From: an uncultured Bacilli bacterium
Lineage (GTDB): Bacteria; Bacillota_I; Bacilli_A; RF39; UBA660
Assembly (NCBI GenBank): GCA_947588975.1
Contig: CANQAF010000014.1
Span: forward strand, 1 to 22,212
DNA length: 22,212 nt
Direction of reading: 5' to 3'
This document shows positions 21,047 through 22,212 of this stretch, one piece after another. A program made the translations under genes and the position numbers. Below the pieces are notes generated by a model that saw only the letters and a program-made list of their open reading frames with translations, was not told the origin of the DNA and did no database searches. Numbering within the stretch: position 1 is the first letter of the stretch; each line of letters opens with the position of its first letter.

Positions 21047-21072
21047 AAAGGAAATGTATATTGTAGTATAAT
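21047..21072 (+). promoter_or_regulatory. spo0A promoter, sigma-A or sigma-H type
   Basis: A perfect TATAAT (21067-21072) lacks a good sigma-A -35. AAAGGAAAT (21047-21055) matches the sigma-H -35 pattern RnAGGAwww, and TAAT stands 13 bp later where GAAT would be expected. The promoter may be read by sigma-H during entry into sporulation, as for spo0A in Bacillus. Confidence 0.5.
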
Positions 21073-21112
21073 AGTACAAGTTAAGGTAGTACGTTCAGAA
21101 AGGAAGACAGAA

Positions 21113-21880
21113 ATGAAACATACGAGAGTACTTATGATAGACGATAACATCAATTTGGTGGATATGGTCAAGGAGTATTTTAGTAGTAGTGAACAAATTA
21201 GTATTGATTTAGTGGCGTATGATGGACAAGAAGGAATTGAAATGATTGAGGAACAACAAGATCATTATGATGTTATTGTTTTAGATTTAATCATGCCAAA
21301 AAAAGATGGGTTGTATGTATTAGAGGAAATGAAAGCACGTAACATTAACAAAAAGGTAATTGTTGCAACTAGTTATAATGCAAGTGATGTGATTAGACAA
21401 GTTTCCGAATATGGAGTTAGCTATTTTATTTTAAAACCATTTGACTTAGCAGATTTACAAAAACGTATTTTGGAAGCTGCAAAAGAGCCTGGGCAAAATA
21501 AAAGTATTGATTTTTATCACAATAATTTACAAATCTCTATTACCAAAATTTTACATGAATTAGGGATCCCATCTCATATTAAAGGATATCAATATATTCG
21601 TGAAGGAATTGGAATTATCTATGAAAGACCAGAAACAATTGGTGGAATTACCAAAGAGTTATATCCAGAACTTGCAGTAAAATTTGATACTACAGTTTCT
21701 CGTGTAGAAAGGGCAATTCGTCATGCGATTGAAGTTAGTTGGAATCGTGGGAATTGGGATTTAATGGAGGAAATTTTTGGACATAGTGTTGATATTGATA
21801 AAGCAAAGCCAACAAATTCTGAATTTATTGTAACCATTGCTGATAAATTAAAATTAGAGGGAAACAAAATTGGAGCATAA
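21113..21880 (+). CDS. spo0A: Sporulation master regulator Spo0A
   Basis: The 255-residue response regulator controls entry into sporulation. The receiver domain (1-120) has Asp10/Asp11 in MIDDN, the phosphorylated Asp58 in VIVLDLIMPKKDG, Thr/Ser in VATSYN and the lysine in FILKPFD. The DNA-binding domain (about 145-250) is nearly diagnostic: ITKILHELGIPSHIKGYQYI, TTVSRVERAIRHAIEVSWNR, GN and KAKPTNSEFI. The GYQYIREGI segment and the DNA-recognition helix match other Spo0A proteins closely. ATG 21113 follows AAAGGAAG. Together with the two SASP genes this supports real sporulation ability. Confidence 0.98.
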   Translation: MKHTRVLMIDDNINLVDMVKEYFSSSEQISIDLVAYDGQEGIEMIEEQQDHYDVIVLDLIMPKKDGLYVLEEMKARNINKKVIVATSYNASDVIRQVSEYGVSYFILKPFDLADLQKRILEAAKEPGQNKSIDFYHNNLQISITKILHELGIPSHIKGYQYIREGIGIIYERPETIGGITKELYPELAVKFDTTVSRVERAIRHAIEVSWNRGNWDLMEEIFGHSVDIDKAKPTNSEFIVTIADKLKLEGNKIGA

Positions 21881-21933
21881 TAATGCTTTTTGCAGTTAAA
21901 TATAAAAGCGTCTTGAAATCAAGATTCTTTTTT
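21874..21933 (+). terminator. spo0A terminator region
   Basis: Two hairpins are present. AGCAT/ATGCT (21874-21878, 21883-21887) overlaps the stop and is followed by T. TCTTG/CAAGA (21911-21915, 21920-21924) is followed by a longer T run (21928-21933). The second looks stronger. Confidence 0.65.
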
Positions 21934-22009
21934 GTTATAATTGAATTGTTAAATAAATCATAGAATAGTTTGTAATGAGCAGAAAATATGAAGTATGCTT
22001 TTTGCAAAC

Positions 22010-22019
22010 GGGGGGGGGG
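22010..22019. repeat. Run of ten G
   Basis: Ten consecutive G stand out in this AT-rich sequence, 15 bp before the -35 of the pilin promoter. The run also sits at the end of a 15-codon ORF (ATG 21975 to TAA 22020) and ahead of TAATCCC and a T run. Such tracts are prone to slippage. Confidence 0.9.
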
Positions 22020-22034
22020 TAATCCCTTTTTTTA

Positions 22035-22063
22035 TTGTATTGAAAAAAGAAATAAAATATAGT
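22035..22063 (+). promoter_or_regulatory. Promoter of the last prepilin gene
   Basis: TTGTAT (22035-22040) and TATAGT (22058-22063) are 17 bp apart. A palindrome CACTAGTG (22065-22072), inside the imperfect repeat TACAC/GTGTA, covers the expected start of transcription and could be an operator. Confidence 0.55.
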
Positions 22064-22130
22064 ACACTAGTGGTGTATATAAGAATAAAACAAGAATAAA
22101 AATGTCAAAATAGAAGTAGGAGAGATGTAT

Positions 22131-22212
22131 ATGAAGAAAAAAGGATTTACATTGATTGAGTTACTTGCAGTAATCGTAATATTAGGAATTATAGCAGTTA
22201 TCACAACCCCAT
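22131..22212 (+). CDS. Type IV prepilin-like protein (partial, runs off the window)
   Basis: The first 27 codons are visible: MKKKGFTLIELLAVIVILGI, then IAVITTP. This is a textbook class III prepilin signal with cleavage after Gly5 and Glu5 of the mature chain. AGGAGAG (22118-22124) points to ATG 22131; the in-frame ATG at 22125 is too close to the SD. It differs from the prepilin at 17133 beyond the signal, so they are not simple copies. Whether pilus-assembly genes follow cannot be seen. Confidence 0.85.
   Translation, partial: MKKKGFTLIELLAVIVILGIIAVITTP

Noticed and set aside
21825..22007. Minus-strand ORF after spo0A
   Set aside because: It runs through the spo0A terminator and has no SD or family resemblance.

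Overview
The window is AT-rich chromosomal DNA from a low-GC Gram-positive bacterium of the Bacilli type. It carries EzrA, ScpA/ScpB, a zinc-free ribosomal protein S4, a T-box leader and strong SD sequences complementary to a Bacillus-like 16S tail. Two alpha/beta-type small acid-soluble spore proteins and a full-length Spo0A with an upstream 0A box mark a spore former or a recent descendant of one. I cannot name the genus; an uncultured gut Bacilli or Erysipelotrichia-like lineage would fit.

Layout. 1-472: end of infB, a terminator, then rbfA from its own promoter. 473-2710: a tyrosine T-box leader drives a DeoC-like protein that lacks key aldolase residues, followed by tyrS. 2755-3179: an unrecognised gene that looks frameshifted. 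3240-4033: rpsD on the minus strand, with a structured leader and a near-consensus promoter. 4144-5874: ezrA. 5963-6427: a proline/glutamate-rich tail-anchored protein of unknown function. 6453-6752: an RNHCP zinc protein on the minus strand. 6841-8131: scpA-scpB. 8195-8280: tRNA-Leu(CAA).

The most striking region is 8363-9540, about 1.2 kb with no long ORF. It holds three tandem copies of what looks like a type I toxin-antitoxin module. Each copy has a minus-strand gene for a 30-residue hydrophobic peptide with a strong SD, its own promoter and terminator, and a convergent plus-strand small RNA with its own promoter and terminator. The small RNA overlaps the 3' part of the toxin message and shares short complementary repeats with its 5' leader. 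Copies 1 and 2 are identical over 388 bp. Copy 3 has diverged strongly but keeps the 30-codon frame, the hydrophobic pattern and both promoters. The layout resembles the Fst/par family, but the peptide does not look like Fst.

Downstream are a DUF1003 membrane protein, mutY, thiI, two spore-protein genes, a small lipoprotein and clpP (both minus strand), a TGS-domain nucleoside kinase, gap, a prepilin-like gene and pgk. After pgk come a flippase-like membrane protein and a lipid-type glycosyltransferase with overlapping reading frames, then spo0A. The window ends in a second prepilin gene preceded by a run of ten G.

Most genes are housekeeping (translation, division and chromosome segregation, DNA repair, tRNA thiolation, glycolysis, proteolysis). 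They sit in short transcription units separated by compact hairpin terminators that often overlap stop codons.
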